The notes: a model not told the origin generated them from the letters alone. 33,156 bases of DNA from Candidatus Levyibacteriota bacterium (GCA_030645455.1 JAUSNA010000081.1:1-33156); one strand, 5' to 3'; shown: positions 7,617 to 19,013, counted from the first letter of the stretch. A program made the numbers and translations.

Positions 7617-8207
7617 TTATTGCGCGCACCAGTGGCAACTGGCCGCTAAAGCACCCGGCGTACAAGCTACGTCTATCCAGCCGGATCTATTATATCGATT
7701 GTTATCGTCCGCTCTGCCTGACAATGATTCCGGGTTGTAGCAAATTGAAGGACTCCCATCAACAGCTAGGTCTCCTCCTGCACAGGTTGATCCCGTACAG
7801 TATGGTTCAATAACATAAATCTCATCAAGACCTTGCGCCGTTGTAAATGCTTGCTTCAACTCTCCCTCAGCAATCAAATCTTCTAGGCATGGGAGTAGAC
7901 CCAATACGGTTTGGCCCACCTCAAGATCATCTGCCGTACCCGCTGTACCAACCGCAATACACGCCGCAGAAGCGCCGCTTCCTGTCTCCCATGGCATTTT
8001 TTCATGCGTTGTGTAATAGCGTACCAAAGCCCCATGAAGCTCAACAGCAATATTTTGTGTCCTTGAGTCTCTTGCTTTCCTCAACTGCTCAAATGGATCA
8101 ATTGTAGCAACAAGAGCTGCTGCCAGGATACCAAGAATACCGATAACAACAAGAAGCTCGATGAGAGTAAAACCTTTTTGGAGATGTCGGGCAGGTGACA
8201 ATTTCAT
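7617..8207 (-). CDS. Type IV prepilin, first pilin of the operon
   Basis: The 196-residue product starts MKLSPARHLQKG/FTLIELLVVIGILGILAAALVATIDPFEQLRKARDSRTQNIAVELHGALVRYY. The 12-residue basic leader and FTLIELLVVI core are textbook type IVa/GspG-like. The extended exported domain has paired cysteines at the C-terminus. I choose ATG 8207; the frame remains open to an ATG at 8276, but the extra residues do not look like a leader. As the first pilin gene, just before pilD, it could be the major subunit, though this cannot be decided from sequence alone. It follows the delta'-like gene in the same direction. Confidence 0.87.
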   Translation of the reverse strand: MKLSPARHLQKGFTLIELLVVIGILGILAAALVATIDPFEQLRKARDSRTQNIAVELHGALVRYYTTHEKMPWETGSGASAACIAVGTAGTADDLEVGQTVLGLLPCLEDLIAEGELKQAFTTAQGLDEIYVIEPYCTGSTCAGGDLAVDGSPSICYNPESLSGRADDNNRYNRSGWIDVACTPGALAASCHWCAQ

Positions 8208-8282
8208 GTTAAGTCCATCATAACCACAATGAAATTTCGTTGTCAAGTAGTAGTTTTGCCGGAAAAATAGCTTCAAAAAAAG

Positions 8283-8897
8283 TTAAAAAAATACCGATTC
8301 GAGAATAATCCGCTCGCTTACATTATTGTTTGAAGAAAGCGAGGACAAGCTTAACAATCTCTTACAGTAATTATGATAATTTGAGACCTCCTGTTTTTTA
8401 TCCAAATTCTCCAATATTAATGTTCTCAATACTAGGATAATAGGTTCAATGGTATTATTCTTGGCGTATTCGGACAAAGTATCGATTTCGTCCCAAAATA
8501 AAGGCCCGCTCTTTCTTAAATTTCGGACTATCTCAAGTAACTCCCGATCTAGTTGTAGGTCTGAAGGCAAAGATACAATGCTGCACCTTGAGCGTACTGT
8601 CTCAAGAAGATCTTCTTTCTTTTCCACGCAAAAAATAAAATGTACACTATCTGAGGATTCCTCAATACTTTTTAGCAATGCATTTTGACTCTCGTGCGTA
8701 AAATTTCCGGACAAAACAAACACTCTCTGATTATTACTTTTGGCAACAAGAGACTTTCTGATAGCACGGGCGTCCTCAATTTTTATCTTGTCATGAAAAT
8801 AAGTCACATCGTACTCTTTGAATTTGTGATCTTTTATATATCCGTCTATGTAATTTTTTGCGCTCATTTTGCTTCCCGTAAGTATAATATTTGCCAT
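8283..8897 (-). CDS. holB: DNA polymerase III delta'-like clamp-loader subunit
   Basis: The 204-residue protein contains NALLKSIEESSDSVHFIFCVEKKEDLLETVRSRC at about residues 72-105. This matches the segment around the SRC motif of clamp-loader delta' subunits (HolB), which help open the sliding clamp for loading. There is no Walker A lysine loop at the N-terminus, as expected for delta', which does not hydrolyse ATP. It is shorter than E. coli HolB (334 residues) and lacks most of the C-terminal collar domain. It leads the pilus operon, probably transcribed from a TATAAA element eight bases before the ATG. Its function there is presumably housekeeping. Confidence 0.78.
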   Translation of the reverse strand: MANIILTGSKMSAKNYIDGYIKDHKFKEYDVTYFHDKIKIEDARAIRKSLVAKSNNQRVFVLSGNFTHESQNALLKSIEESSDSVHFIFCVEKKEDLLETVRSRCSIVSLPSDLQLDRELLEIVRNLRKSGPLFWDEIDTLSEYAKNNTIEPIILVLRTLILENLDKKQEVSNYHNYCKRLLSLSSLSSNNNVSERIILESVFF

Positions 8898-8927
8898 ATA
8901 CTTTATTTATATCACACCCGTATGGGA

Positions 8928-8957
8928 TTGACAGCGAAAGATGGTATCAACTACGAT
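8928..8957 (+). promoter_or_regulatory. Sigma70-type promoter of pilB-pilT-pilC
   Basis: A perfect -35 hexamer TTGACA (8928-8933) is followed after 18 bases by TACGAT (8952-8957), which matches five of six consensus positions. Transcription would start near 8964, leaving about 39 bases of leader with GGTGAG eight bases before the pilB ATG. It lies between two divergent pilus operons. Confidence 0.6.
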
Positions 8958-9002
8958 TGAACTACTACTTCTCCGGAGTGGAGTTTGTGGTGAGCAAAAA
9001 AC

Positions 9003-10748
9003 ATGAATACACCTGTCCAAAACCAGTACGTCTCTGGTGCCAACGAACGCCCTTCAATTGGAGCGATATTATTGGAAGAGAAAATTCTTACACCCGAGCA
9101 GCTATCCAATCTTAAAATAGAGGCTGCAAAACAAAACCTGGAGATAGACAAGCTCATACACGATTTACAAATTGTTCCCGAAGAAAAATACTATGAAGCA
9201 CAAGCAAAATTACTCAATGTTCCCTTTACAAGCGTAACAACTCTACCATTCTCACCGGAAGCATTGGGCTTTATACCAAAATCGGTCGCAGAGCGGTTCA
9301 AACTTATTCCATTCGCTTTTGAGCAGGAAGGAAAAGTTTTGTCCGTTGTTATGAGCAACACAAATGACGTAGAGGCAATAGAATTTATAAAGCAAAAAAC
9401 GGGCGCGTCAATAAAGGTTTTTCAAGGCATTCCCTCCGAAGTCAACCAAGCAATTCAGACCCAATATAGCTTTGGACTTGTGGGAGAAGTTAAGGCAGCG
9501 CTTAAAGAGAGTGAACAAATCCAAAAAGTCAAAACATTCGATCTGCAAAGCATCTCTGAAGTCATTAAAGAGGCACCGATCGCAAAAATTGTATCGACTA
9601 TTTTGGAATATGCGGTCAAAAGCAGAGCATCCGATATCCATCTTGAGCCGCAAGAAGATAGAGTAAGAGTACGATACAGAATCGACGGCATACTATATGA
9701 AAGACTCTCACTTCCGCTTGGAGTAAGCGAAGCGGTAATATCCAGGGTAAAAATTCTGTCAGGACTAAAAATTGATGAGCACAGGACCCCTCAGGACGGA
9801 CGGTTTAATTTTAAAGTCGGAGATGAAGAGGTAGATCTACGTGTGAGCTCGTTGCCTACCGTATTTGGAGAAAAAATTGTCATGAGGCTGCTTCGAAAAT
9901 CGGGTGGAGTACCAACATTGGGAGATCTTGGAATCACAGGCACTTCACTTCGTACGCTTGAAGCGGCGATGCTAAGACCACACGGTATAATTTTGGTTTG
10001 CGGTCCGACGGGAAGCGGTAAAACCACAACGCTCTATGCAGTCCTTTCAAAACTCAACACAACAAGGGTAAATATTTTGACGCTTGAGGATCCCGTTGAA
10101 TACCAGATCCCCGGAGCAAATCAAGTACAAATTAATGATGATGTGGGTCTCACTTTTGCAACGGGGCTACGTGCTTTTTTGCGGCAAGATCCCAACATAA
10201 TCCTTGTCGGAGAAATCCGGGATAAAGAAACAACAGAGCTGGCAATTCAAGCCTCGCTCACCGGACACTTGGTTTTTTCAACTCTTCACACAGATAGTGC
10301 AGCTGGAGCACTTCCGAGGCTCATTGACATGGGAGCAGAGACATTTCTACTGGCATCCACAATTAATGCAACAATGGGGCAACGCATCGCCCGTAAAATT
10401 TGCCCGCACTGCAAAGTGGATTATGTTCCCCCGATGGAAATAATTGAAGAAATTAAAAAAGTACTAGGACCTCTAATGCCAAAGTCTACGGACACAACTA
10501 TTAAGCTTTTCAAGGGAACAGGGTGCGAGGTCTGCGGTCATTCCGGATTTTTGGGCCGAATCGGTATATATGAAGTAATGGCAATTACAGATGGAATTGC
10601 AAAACTTATTCTTGAAAGAAAAGACAGTACAACAATTGAAACAAGAGCAAAGCAGGAAGGAATGATAACAATGAAACAAGACGGTTACTTGAAAGTTTTG
10701 GCGGGACAGACAACAATTGATGAGATACTAAGAGTTGCACAAGAGTGA
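9003..10748 (+). CDS. pilB: Type IV pilus extension ATPase PilB
   Basis: PilB is the hexameric cytoplasmic motor that powers pilus extension. The 581-residue protein has an N-terminal GspE_N-type domain (about residues 15-150) and a RecA-like motor. Walker A is GPTGSGKTTT at 334-343 with K340; then come EDPVEYQIPG, the Walker B region NIILVGEIRD and the His-box region GHLVFSTLHTD. The zinc-binding pairs C467-x2-C470 and C508-x2-C511 identify the GspE/PilB class rather than PilT. It begins the divergent operon pilB-pilT-pilC. TGA is its stop codon, which argues that TGA is not reassigned in this organism. Confidence 0.97.
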   Translation: MNTPVQNQYVSGANERPSIGAILLEEKILTPEQLSNLKIEAAKQNLEIDKLIHDLQIVPEEKYYEAQAKLLNVPFTSVTTLPFSPEALGFIPKSVAERFKLIPFAFEQEGKVLSVVMSNTNDVEAIEFIKQKTGASIKVFQGIPSEVNQAIQTQYSFGLVGEVKAALKESEQIQKVKTFDLQSISEVIKEAPIAKIVSTILEYAVKSRASDIHLEPQEDRVRVRYRIDGILYERLSLPLGVSEAVISRVKILSGLKIDEHRTPQDGRFNFKVGDEEVDLRVSSLPTVFGEKIVMRLLRKSGGVPTLGDLGITGTSLRTLEAAMLRPHGIILVCGPTGSGKTTTLYAVLSKLNTTRVNILTLEDPVEYQIPGANQVQINDDVGLTFATGLRAFLRQDPNIILVGEIRDKETTELAIQASLTGHLVFSTLHTDSAAGALPRLIDMGAETFLLASTINATMGQRIARKICPHCKVDYVPPMEIIEEIKKVLGPLMPKSTDTTIKLFKGTGCEVCGHSGFLGRIGIYEVMAITDGIAKLILERKDSTTIETRAKQEGMITMKQDGYLKVLAGQTTIDEILRVAQE

Positions 10749-10766
10749 ATTTCGCGAAAAATTCAC

Positions 10767-10898
10767 AAATTCGAAGCACTAAATACGAAATTCGAAATAA
10801 TGTTATAAAAAACAAATTTTAAAAAATGAAAGTTTCAAATTTAAAACATTATAAATCGAAACTTGTTTAGTATTTAGAATTTAGTGTTTAGAATTTAA
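10767..10898. repeat. Heptamer array folding as an imperfect inverted repeat
   Basis: From 10767 five heptamers follow in register: AAATTCG, AAGCACT, AAATACG, AAATTCG and AAATAAT. On the far side TTTAG recurs at 10866, 10873, 10880 and 10887, ending in TTTAA at 10894, again every seven bases. The two halves are complementary: 10767-10784 pairs with 10879-10896 at 16 of 18 positions, and ATAATGTT (10797-10804) pairs with AACATTAT (10845-10852). The unit fills the pilB-pilT gap and could form a long hairpin in the operon mRNA. Confidence 0.75.
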
Positions 10899-10904
10899 AA
10901 TATT

Positions 10905-11975
10905 ATGGATCTAAATGCACTGCTTGAAAAAGCGATACAAACAAACGCATCCGACCTTCACATGCTGGCCGGAGTTTCGCCCGTGTATAGAATCAATGGC
11001 CTGCTTCAGCAATTAACGACCGTTGCGCCGCTTACTGAGCCGCAATTGGAGCAAATGATTTTTTCTCTACTTACTCCTGCTCAAAAGGAAATGTTTGTAA
11101 ATTCACGAGCTTTGGATTTTTCTTACGGATATGGCGGAGGCACTTACGGCGACAAGGGCAGATTTAGAGTCAACATTTATTATCAAAGGAGCACTCTTGC
11201 CGCAGCATTCAGGCTTCTTCCCCCAAAAGTTAAAACCATTGAAGAGCTCTTACTTCCCGATATCTGTCATAAATTATCAACGCTCAAGCAAGGATTTGTG
11301 CTTATTACAGGGCCTACCGGTCATGGCAAAACAACAACAATTGCAGCTATCGTCAATGAAATAAATATGACCCGTTCCGCCAACATCCTCACAATTGAGG
11401 ATCCAATTGAATATGTCTACCCTAAAGGTAGAAGCATAATTTCTCAAAGAGAGCTGGGGCACGACACTTTATCATGGGGGGAGGGACTTAAAAGTGCGCT
11501 TCGTGAAGACCCGGATGTTGTAATAGTAGGAGAAATGCGTGACCCAGAAAGCATTGCCTCGGCAATTACTATCGCCGAAACAGGTCATTTAGTGCTCTCC
11601 ACACTTCACACAAATTCTGCATCCCAAACGGTTGATAGAATAATTGACTCATTTCCGGAAGCTCAACAAAACCAAGTGCGCATCCAGCTTGCCTCAACTC
11701 TTGAAGCCATCATCTCTCAGCGACTCATACCAACAATCACAGCGGGTAGGGTTGTTGCTACAGAAATTCTTATGGCAACGACAGCGGTGCGTTCAAATAT
11801 CCGCGAAGGCAAAACACACCTTATCGATTCGATAATTGAGACGTCGTCTGACGAGGGAATGAACTCTTTGGAAAGCTCGTTGGCAAAGCTTGTTGCTGAT
11901 GGAAAAATAGCAGTAGATACCGCAAAAGCTTATGCGCTTCGTCCGGATAGTCTAACCCGACTTTTAGGGCAATAA
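10905..11975 (+). CDS. pilT: Type IV pilus retraction ATPase PilT
   Basis: PilT depolymerises the pilus and gives twitching and DNA-uptake force. The 356-residue protein has the PilT-type N-terminal domain (DLNALLEKAIQTNASDLHML) and Walker A GPTGHGKTTT from residue 136 with K142. These are followed by IEDPIEYVYP, a Walker B region DVVIVGEMRD and the His box GHLVLSTLHTNSA. The C-terminal AVRSNIREGK matches the PilT AIRNLIRE retraction motif. It lacks the four-cysteine zinc site of PilB. It is separated from pilB by a hairpin-forming repeat, and its stop is one base from the pilC start. Its presence predicts retractable pili. Confidence 0.97.
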   Translation: MDLNALLEKAIQTNASDLHMLAGVSPVYRINGLLQQLTTVAPLTEPQLEQMIFSLLTPAQKEMFVNSRALDFSYGYGGGTYGDKGRFRVNIYYQRSTLAAAFRLLPPKVKTIEELLLPDICHKLSTLKQGFVLITGPTGHGKTTTIAAIVNEINMTRSANILTIEDPIEYVYPKGRSIISQRELGHDTLSWGEGLKSALREDPDVVIVGEMRDPESIASAITIAETGHLVLSTLHTNSASQTVDRIIDSFPEAQQNQVRIQLASTLEAIISQRLIPTITAGRVVATEILMATTAVRSNIREGKTHLIDSIIETSSDEGMNSLESSLAKLVADGKIAVDTAKAYALRPDSLTRLLGQ

Positions 11976-11976
11976 C

Positions 11977-13179
11977 ATGGAGTATTCATTTATAGCAGCT
12001 GACCCACAAGGGGCAAAACAAAAAGGAAAACTTGAAGCTAATGACCAGAAAGAGGTTATTGAGTATCTCAGAATGAAGGGATACATACCTTTATCTGTAA
12101 AAAGCTTAGAAAAGAATAGTTCCAGCATTCTTGCGTATTTTTCAAGGGTAAAAGGTTCCGACATCGTACTTTTTACCAGGCAACTTTCGTCAATGATAAC
12201 TACAGGACTGACGGTTATTGAAAGTTTGAATATTCTTAAGCAGCAAAATAACAAGCCACAAATGCAAAAAGTTCTCGATGATCTTATTGCAAGCCTATCT
12301 GAGGGTACTGCTCTTTCCAAGGCACTTTCCAATTACCCCTCCATCTTTTCACCTACTTATATTGCACTCATAAAGTCTGCAGAGGAGGGCGGAATTCTTG
12401 ATAAAGTCTTAGAACGGTTAGCCGATAATTTGGAAAAATCGGAGGATGTTAAAAAGCGAGTAAAATCCGCACTTTTTTATCCCGGAATTATCATATCGGG
12501 CGTCATCACGGTTATTATCATGATGAATATCTTTGTCATACCCCAAATGGGGAGTCTATACGAGAGTCTTGATCTAGAACTTCCTTTTATGACACGTGTT
12601 GTGCTGGCCGGTTCAAAACTCACAACTACACTGCTGCCATTTTCCATCTTCTTCATTATCGGAGGAGTTATCGGATTTAAAAAATTTGCCAAGACCCCGC
12701 GAGGAATACGATTCGTTGATAAAATACGGTTGAAAATGCCTGTTTTTGGGGACATTGTAAGACTTTCAGTTCTTAGTGAGGTTTCGCGAACTATTTCCCT
12801 TCTCGTCAACTCTGGAGCCTCGCTTATTGGAGGACTTACCATTGCGGGAGATGTGGCAGGAAACATTTATTATAAGAATGCTCTTGTGGGAACAAGCTCA
12901 TTGGTCGAAAAAGGTGCCGGTCTTTCAATCGCTCTTCAAAACCAAAATATTTTCCCTCCCCTCATGATACAAATGGTAAAAGTGGGGGAGTCAACGGGAA
13001 AAATTGACGAAAGCCTCCTTAAAGTAAGCGAATATTTCGAACGCGATCTCGATATAAAAGTAAAAACACTAACAACATCAATAGAGCCGATTCTTATTAT
13101 TTTCCTTGGAGTTTCGGTTGCTTTTCTTATCATCTCAGTCATTACTCCTATTTATTCTCTTGTATCCCAAATCCAGTAA
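11977..13179 (+). CDS. pilC: Type IV pilus platform protein PilC
   Basis: PilC is the inner-membrane platform on which PilB and PilT act. The 400-residue protein has two GspF domains. The first (about residues 50-190) contains FTRQLSSMITTGLTVIESLNIL; the second (about 250-390) contains LSEVSRTISLLVNSGASLIGGL and MIQMVKVGESTGKIDESLLKVSEYFE. Three membrane helices are visible: near 167-187, near 207-227, and a C-terminal one. The ATG lies one base after the pilT stop, which indicates translational coupling. Length and layout match family members. Confidence 0.96.
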   Translation: MEYSFIAADPQGAKQKGKLEANDQKEVIEYLRMKGYIPLSVKSLEKNSSSILAYFSRVKGSDIVLFTRQLSSMITTGLTVIESLNILKQQNNKPQMQKVLDDLIASLSEGTALSKALSNYPSIFSPTYIALIKSAEEGGILDKVLERLADNLEKSEDVKKRVKSALFYPGIIISGVITVIIMMNIFVIPQMGSLYESLDLELPFMTRVVLAGSKLTTTLLPFSIFFIIGGVIGFKKFAKTPRGIRFVDKIRLKMPVFGDIVRLSVLSEVSRTISLLVNSGASLIGGLTIAGDVAGNIYYKNALVGTSSLVEKGAGLSIALQNQNIFPPLMIQMVKVGESTGKIDESLLKVSEYFERDLDIKVKTLTTSIEPILIIFLGVSVAFLIISVITPIYSLVSQIQ

Positions 13180-13337
13180 TTATAGCTTTCTTTTCTGCTT
13201 CAATTTTGCTACAATAAACTACACTTTTCTATCATAAGCTTGCTTAAAATACGAAGAGTAGTGTATACTTTTTTGAATTCGGATTTTAACATAACGATGT
13301 CTTTCCATTATCAAAGCAAACGAATATTTCTTCTCCC

Positions 13338-13366
13338 TTGCAACAACCCAAAAATCCATTTACAAT
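13338..13366 (+). promoter_or_regulatory. Sigma70-type promoter of gyrB
   Basis: TTGCAA (13338-13343), a 17-base spacer, then TACAAT (13361-13366). The predicted start near 13373 leaves a leader of about eleven bases with no Shine-Dalgarno before the ATG at 13384. The rest of the 204-base pilC-gyrB gap has another possible TACAAT at 13210-13215 but no recognisable gene or terminator. Confidence 0.55.
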
Positions 13367-13368
13367 AG

Positions 13369-15336
<1,968 letters not shown>

Positions 15337-15343
15337 ATAAGTT

Positions 15344-15688
15344 ATGGAAAGAAATCCGATCAACCATTTAATGCGGACAGTCGAAAAAATTGAAAATAGT
15401 CAGGAAAGTGATAGGGGTTCTGTGATTAAATTAATCGCTCAACGCAAAGATTTAGCTATAAGTGGAATCGAGGAATTTAACGGTGACATTGATGCAATAA
15501 ATGCATACGGGTTTGAAGGTATTGCGGATGTTTATGCAAAAGCTCTTACAGATGAACGAAATGGAAACACAGCGTCTGTGAATTTTTTAGGAAGAAGTAT
15601 AGCTAAAGACTTTGGACGGTTTGGGGAAACCGATATTGCTAATAAAATTGTTTATGCATTGGGAATAAATAGGGGAGGTGACAATTAA
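15344..15688 (+). CDS. Unknown 114-residue protein between gyrB and ppa
   Basis: I do not recognise this family. The product is soluble, predominantly helical in appearance and of mixed charge, with no membrane segment, signal or cysteine pair. It starts seven bases after the gyrB stop and ends three bases before ppa, so it is plainly part of the same transcript. Its last codons overlap a purine-rich GGGGAGGTGA run that may serve ppa translation. It contains EEFNGDIDAINAYGFEGIADVYAKAL and SVNFLGRSIAKDFGRFGETDIANKI, which suggest a compact helical-bundle protein. Confidence 0.75.
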   Translation: MERNPINHLMRTVEKIENSQESDRGSVIKLIAQRKDLAISGIEEFNGDIDAINAYGFEGIADVYAKALTDERNGNTASVNFLGRSIAKDFGRFGETDIANKIVYALGINRGGDN

Positions 15689-15691
15689 ATT

Positions 15692-16207
15692 ATGAGTATA
15701 ACAGCAGGAAAAAATGCACCAGAGGACGTAAATATGATGATCGAAATCCCCATGGGCACAAACGTAAAATACGAATTTGATAAAGAGTATAACGTTATGG
15801 TTGTTGACCGTTTTTCAAGAACATCAATGAACTACCCATGCAATTACGGGTTCATTCCAGGCACTTTATCTGGTGACGGTGATCCAGTAGACGTTTTGCT
15901 TCTTTCCGAACAAAGCATCTTGCCGGGAATGTTTATCCACGTAAGACCTATCGGAATGCTTGAGATGGAAGACGAATCAGGAATTGATGCCAAAGTACTC
16001 GCAGTACCTGGCGTAAAAGGCGATCTCACATTCGGGAAAATAAACGATATTTCAGAAATTGATGAAACAATTAAGGCAAGAATCAAACATTTCTTTGAGC
16101 ACTACAAAGATTTAGATGAGGGTAAATGGGTAAAGGTAAAAGATTGGCTCGGAAAAGAAGCAGCTTACACAGAAATTAAGAACGGAATAGCAAACGCGGC
16201 GAAATGA
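15692..16207 (+). CDS. ppa: Inorganic pyrophosphatase (family I)
   Basis: This enzyme hydrolyses pyrophosphate to two phosphates, pulling biosynthetic reactions such as nucleic acid and aminoacyl-tRNA synthesis forward. The 171-residue sequence has the family I pattern: KYEFDKE near residues 26-32, YPCNYGFIPGTLSGDGDP at 48-65, and the signature DGDPVDVL with metal-binding D62, D64 and D67. The C-terminal region ends HFFEHYKDLDEGKWVKV. The start is preceded by GGAGGTGA about eleven bases upstream, slightly far for an efficient Shine-Dalgarno. It ends with TGA and is followed by a hairpin-forming heptamer repeat before gyrA. Confidence 0.96.
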   Translation: MSITAGKNAPEDVNMMIEIPMGTNVKYEFDKEYNVMVVDRFSRTSMNYPCNYGFIPGTLSGDGDPVDVLLLSEQSILPGMFIHVRPIGMLEMEDESGIDAKVLAVPGVKGDLTFGKINDISEIDETIKARIKHFFEHYKDLDEGKWVKVKDWLGKEAAYTEIKNGIANAAK

Positions 16208-16208
16208 C

Positions 16209-16276
16209 AAATTCAAAGCACCAAGTTCCACTGGTTTGGAGCTTGTTATTTTGAATTTATTTGGAACTTGAGATTT
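16209..16276. repeat. Heptamer-derived inverted repeat before gyrA
   Basis: AAATTCA, AAGCACC and AAGTTCC run in seven-base register from 16209. Arm 16209-16230 pairs with 16237-16258 across a six-base loop with only a few mismatches, giving a stem of about 22 positions. A second exact inverted pair joins CAAGTTCCA (16222-16230) with TGGAACTTG (16262-16270). The first 16 bases match the pilB-pilT repeat (10767) at 14 positions, so the two loci are related. Confidence 0.75.
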
Positions 16277-16298
16277 TTAAATTTAAATTTTATTAATT

Positions 16299-18890
16299 AT
16301 GAGTGAAATTGGAAAATTAGAATACATTGATATTAGTACAGAAGCCAAAAAGGCTTACTTGGATTATGCGATGAGCGTTATAGTCTCTCGTGCTCTTCCA
16401 GACATCAAGGATGGACTCAAGCCAGTACACCGTCGTGTTCTTTTTGCAATGTCTGAGATGAACCTTACCCCGCAGGCAAAATACGCAAAATCAGCAAAAA
16501 TTGTTGGAGAAACAATGGGTAAATACCATCCTCATGGGGATATGGCAATTTACGACTCGCTAGTTCGTCTTGCTCAAGACTTTTCTATGCGATACCCATT
16601 GGTTGACGGACAAGGTAATTTTGGCTCCATGGATGGTGACTCAGCGGCTGCGATGAGGTATACGGAAGCAAAGCTTACTCCTCTTGCTATGGAGATGCTT
16701 TTTGACATTGATAAAGAGACAGTCCGATTCTCAGATAATTTTGACGGTACCATGAAGGAGCCCGACTATTTGCCGTCAAAGCTTCCAAATCTTCTCCTTA
16801 TGGGAAGTGAGGGCATTGCCGTTGGAATGGCGACAAAAATTCCACCGCACAATTTGGGAGAGGTAATTGACGCTGTAATACACACGATTGATAAGACTAA
16901 ATATGATGTCCAAAAAACAAATGTCTTGAAAAAATTACCCGAGGGAGAGGTGGCTCCGGATACAACTAAAGAAACAATACTTTCCGAAACCCTGGAGTCC
17001 AAATTGTCCCGCCTTTCATCTAATGTCGAGATTGACGAATTGCTGGAATATATTAAAGGACCGGATTTCCCAACAGGAGGGGCGATATTTGATATTAACG
17101 AGATTAAAAATGTTTACAGAACGGGACGCGGAAGAGTACTCATTCGGGGAATTGCCAATATCGAAGACATCGGACAAGGAAAAAGCGCAATTATCATTAC
17201 AGAGCTCCCCTACCAAGTAAATAAAGCATCCCTCGTTGCAAAAATTGCAGAACTTGCAAAACTCAAAAGACTTGAGGGGATAACCGATCTTCGTGACGAA
17301 TCAGATAGACGCGGCATTAGAGTTGTTGTAGAACTTAAAAGAGACACAACTCCAAAAAGGGTCTTGAATAATTTATTCAAACTTACCGCTTTGCAAACTT
17401 CTTTCCCTGCAAATTGTGTGGCGTTGGTTGACGGAGTACCAAAGACTGTCAATCTAAAGATAATGCTTGATGAATACATCAAGCACAGATTTTCTGTCAT
17501 TACAAAAAGATCGGAATTTGAACTTGCTCAAGCAAAAGCCAGAATCCATATCCTTGACGGGCTTATTATCGCCGTCAATAACATAGACGAAGTTGTCAAA
17601 ATAATTAAAGAGAGCAAGAATACAGAGGATGCCAGAGCTAACTTGATGGAAAGATTTAAGCTTTCAGAAATCCAAACAAATGCAATTTTGGATATGCAGC
17701 TCAGACGTCTTTCAGCACTTGAAATAGAAAAATTGGAAGCAGAATGGAAGGAAGTCAAAGCTCTTATCGACTATCTTGAAGGACTTTTAGCCGATCCATT
17801 AAAACTTTTGAAAGTAGTGCGCGATGAATTGGTTGCGATAAAGGAAAAGTATCAGGACCCTCGTCGAACAAAGGTATACAAATCAAAAGTAGATGAATTT
17901 TCAGACGAAGATCTTATTCAGAATGAACAGACGGTAATAACAATTACAACAACAGGCTACATCAAAAGACAAAGCGTATCATCTTTCAAAACACAGGCAA
18001 GGGGAGGCAAGGGAGTCATGGGGATGAAAACAAAAGAAGAAGATACAATTGAGCACATGTCGTTTGCAGAAACACATGACCATATTTTGTTCTTCACAAA
18101 TCTAGGCAAAGTATACGCAACCCGCGTATTTGAAATTGCTGAAGGATCACGTATTGCAAAAGGACAGGCGGTTGTTAATGTTATTGATATTTCAAGCGGT
18201 GAAAAAATAGAAAGCATTTTGACCTATTCTCCAAAGGCTGACATGGGTGGAAAGTTTGTATTCCTGGCAACTAAAAAGGGGACAGTTAAAAAATCCTCTC
18301 TCGCAGATTTTTCAAATATCAGACGAAATGGCATTATCGCCATCAAGCTTGAAAAAAGCGACCAGCTTACATGGGTCCGTCTTTCATCAGGCACGGATGA
18401 CATTGTGCTTGTTACAAAGAAAGGCAAAATCATTTCATTCAAAGAAGACCAGGTCAGACAAACAGGTAGGTCATCCCAGGGGGTGAGGGGAATTAAAATC
18501 GGAACCGATGATGAAGTGGTATCTATGGATTTGGTTTCAGGCGGAGACCGAGATGCAGAACTTTTAGTTATTGCAGAAAACGGCCTTGGTAAAAGAACGA
18601 TTGTTAGTGCTGTCAGAAATCAAAATAGGGGAGGGCAGGGTGTAAAAATTCAGAACTTGTCAGCCAAAACTGGAGATCTTGTCTTTTCGTCTGTCATTCC
18701 GGATAAATCAACAGAAGTGATCATTACCTCGAAAAAGGGGCAGGTCGTTAGAATTCCATTAAAATCAGTACCTGTTTTGTCACGCAACGCTCAAGGAGTA
18801 ATACTTATGCGCTTTACTGACAAAGATGAGACGGTAGGATCTGCAGCATTAGTCACAGAAGAAGAAGCGCAAGAGATAGAGACTCCCTAA
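16299..18890 (+). CDS. gyrA: DNA gyrase subunit A
   Basis: GyrA cuts and reseals DNA during supercoiling. The 863-residue product has the winged-helix/tower domain with catalytic R120-Y121 in AAMRYTEA. The C-terminal beta-pinwheel contains a GyrA box at 566-572 (QARGGKG), the feature that distinguishes gyrase from ParC. The quinolone-determining segment reads [12 protein letters not shown], so the position equivalent to E. coli Ser83 is Met82; the acidic residue equivalent to Asp87 is kept (D86). It is 91 bases after ppa, with a hairpin-forming repeat between, and no Shine-Dalgarno is seen before the ATG. Confidence 0.97.
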   Translation: MSEIGKLEYIDISTEAKKAYLDYAMSVIVSRALPDIKDGLKPVHRRVLFAMSEMNLTPQAKYAKSAKIVGETMGKYHPHGDMAIYDSLVRLAQDFSMRYPLVDGQGNFGSMDGDSAAAMRYTEAKLTPLAMEMLFDIDKETVRFSDNFDGTMKEPDYLPSKLPNLLLMGSEGIAVGMATKIPPHNLGEVIDAVIHTIDKTKYDVQKTNVLKKLPEGEVAPDTTKETILSETLESKLSRLSSNVEIDELLEYIKGPDFPTGGAIFDINEIKNVYRTGRGRVLIRGIANIEDIGQGKSAIIITELPYQVNKASLVAKIAELAKLKRLEGITDLRDESDRRGIRVVVELKRDTTPKRVLNNLFKLTALQTSFPANCVALVDGVPKTVNLKIMLDEYIKHRFSVITKRSEFELAQAKARIHILDGLIIAVNNIDEVVKIIKESKNTEDARANLMERFKLSEIQTNAILDMQLRRLSALEIEKLEAEWKEVKALIDYLEGLLADPLKLLKVVRDELVAIKEKYQDPRRTKVYKSKVDEFSDEDLIQNEQTVITITTTGYIKRQSVSSFKTQARGGKGVMGMKTKEEDTIEHMSFAETHDHILFFTNLGKVYATRVFEIAEGSRIAKGQAVVNVIDISSGEKIESILTYSPKADMGGKFVFLATKKGTVKKSSLADFSNIRRNGIIAIKLEKSDQLTWVRLSSGTDDIVLVTKKGKIISFKEDQVRQTGRSSQGVRGIKIGTDDEVVSMDLVSGGDRDAELLVIAENGLGKRTIVSAVRNQNRGGQGVKIQNLSAKTGDLVFSSVIPDKSTEVIITSKKGQVVRIPLKSVPVLSRNAQGVILMRFTDKDETVGSAALVTEEEAQEIETP

Positions 18891-18975
18891 CCTTCGCAAC
18901 CCATAGTCTTTCTTTTCGATTCAAAAAGTTGTAAAATTACGTGTTCGTTGACAACGGATACGGTAACAGTCTGCA

Positions 18976-19013
18976 CTCACGCACTTTGCTTGCGTGAGAT
19001 TCGGATTGAATCT
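18976..19013 (+). ncRNA. Hairpin leader ahead of the small-gene cassette
   Basis: CTCACGC (18976-18982) pairs perfectly with GCGTGAG (18992-18998) around a nine-base loop. Overlapping it, AGATTC (18997-19002) pairs with GAATCT (19008-19013) around five bases. The two stems share two bases, so they could be alternative or abutting. They lie just upstream of a strong ribosome binding site and may form the 5' structured leader of the 52-residue gene. Function is unknown. Confidence 0.4.

Noticed and set aside
12477-12866. Long minus-strand frame opposite pilC (and similar frames opposite gyrA, gyrB, yebC and the antiporter)
   Set aside because: They run antisense to clear genes, have no family resemblance and show the low-complexity composition expected from the complementary strand.
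18948-18970. TTGACA at 18948 as -35 of the small-gene cassette
   Set aside because: No -10-like hexamer lies 16-18 bases downstream; the position holds CTGCAC, so a promoter could not be supported.
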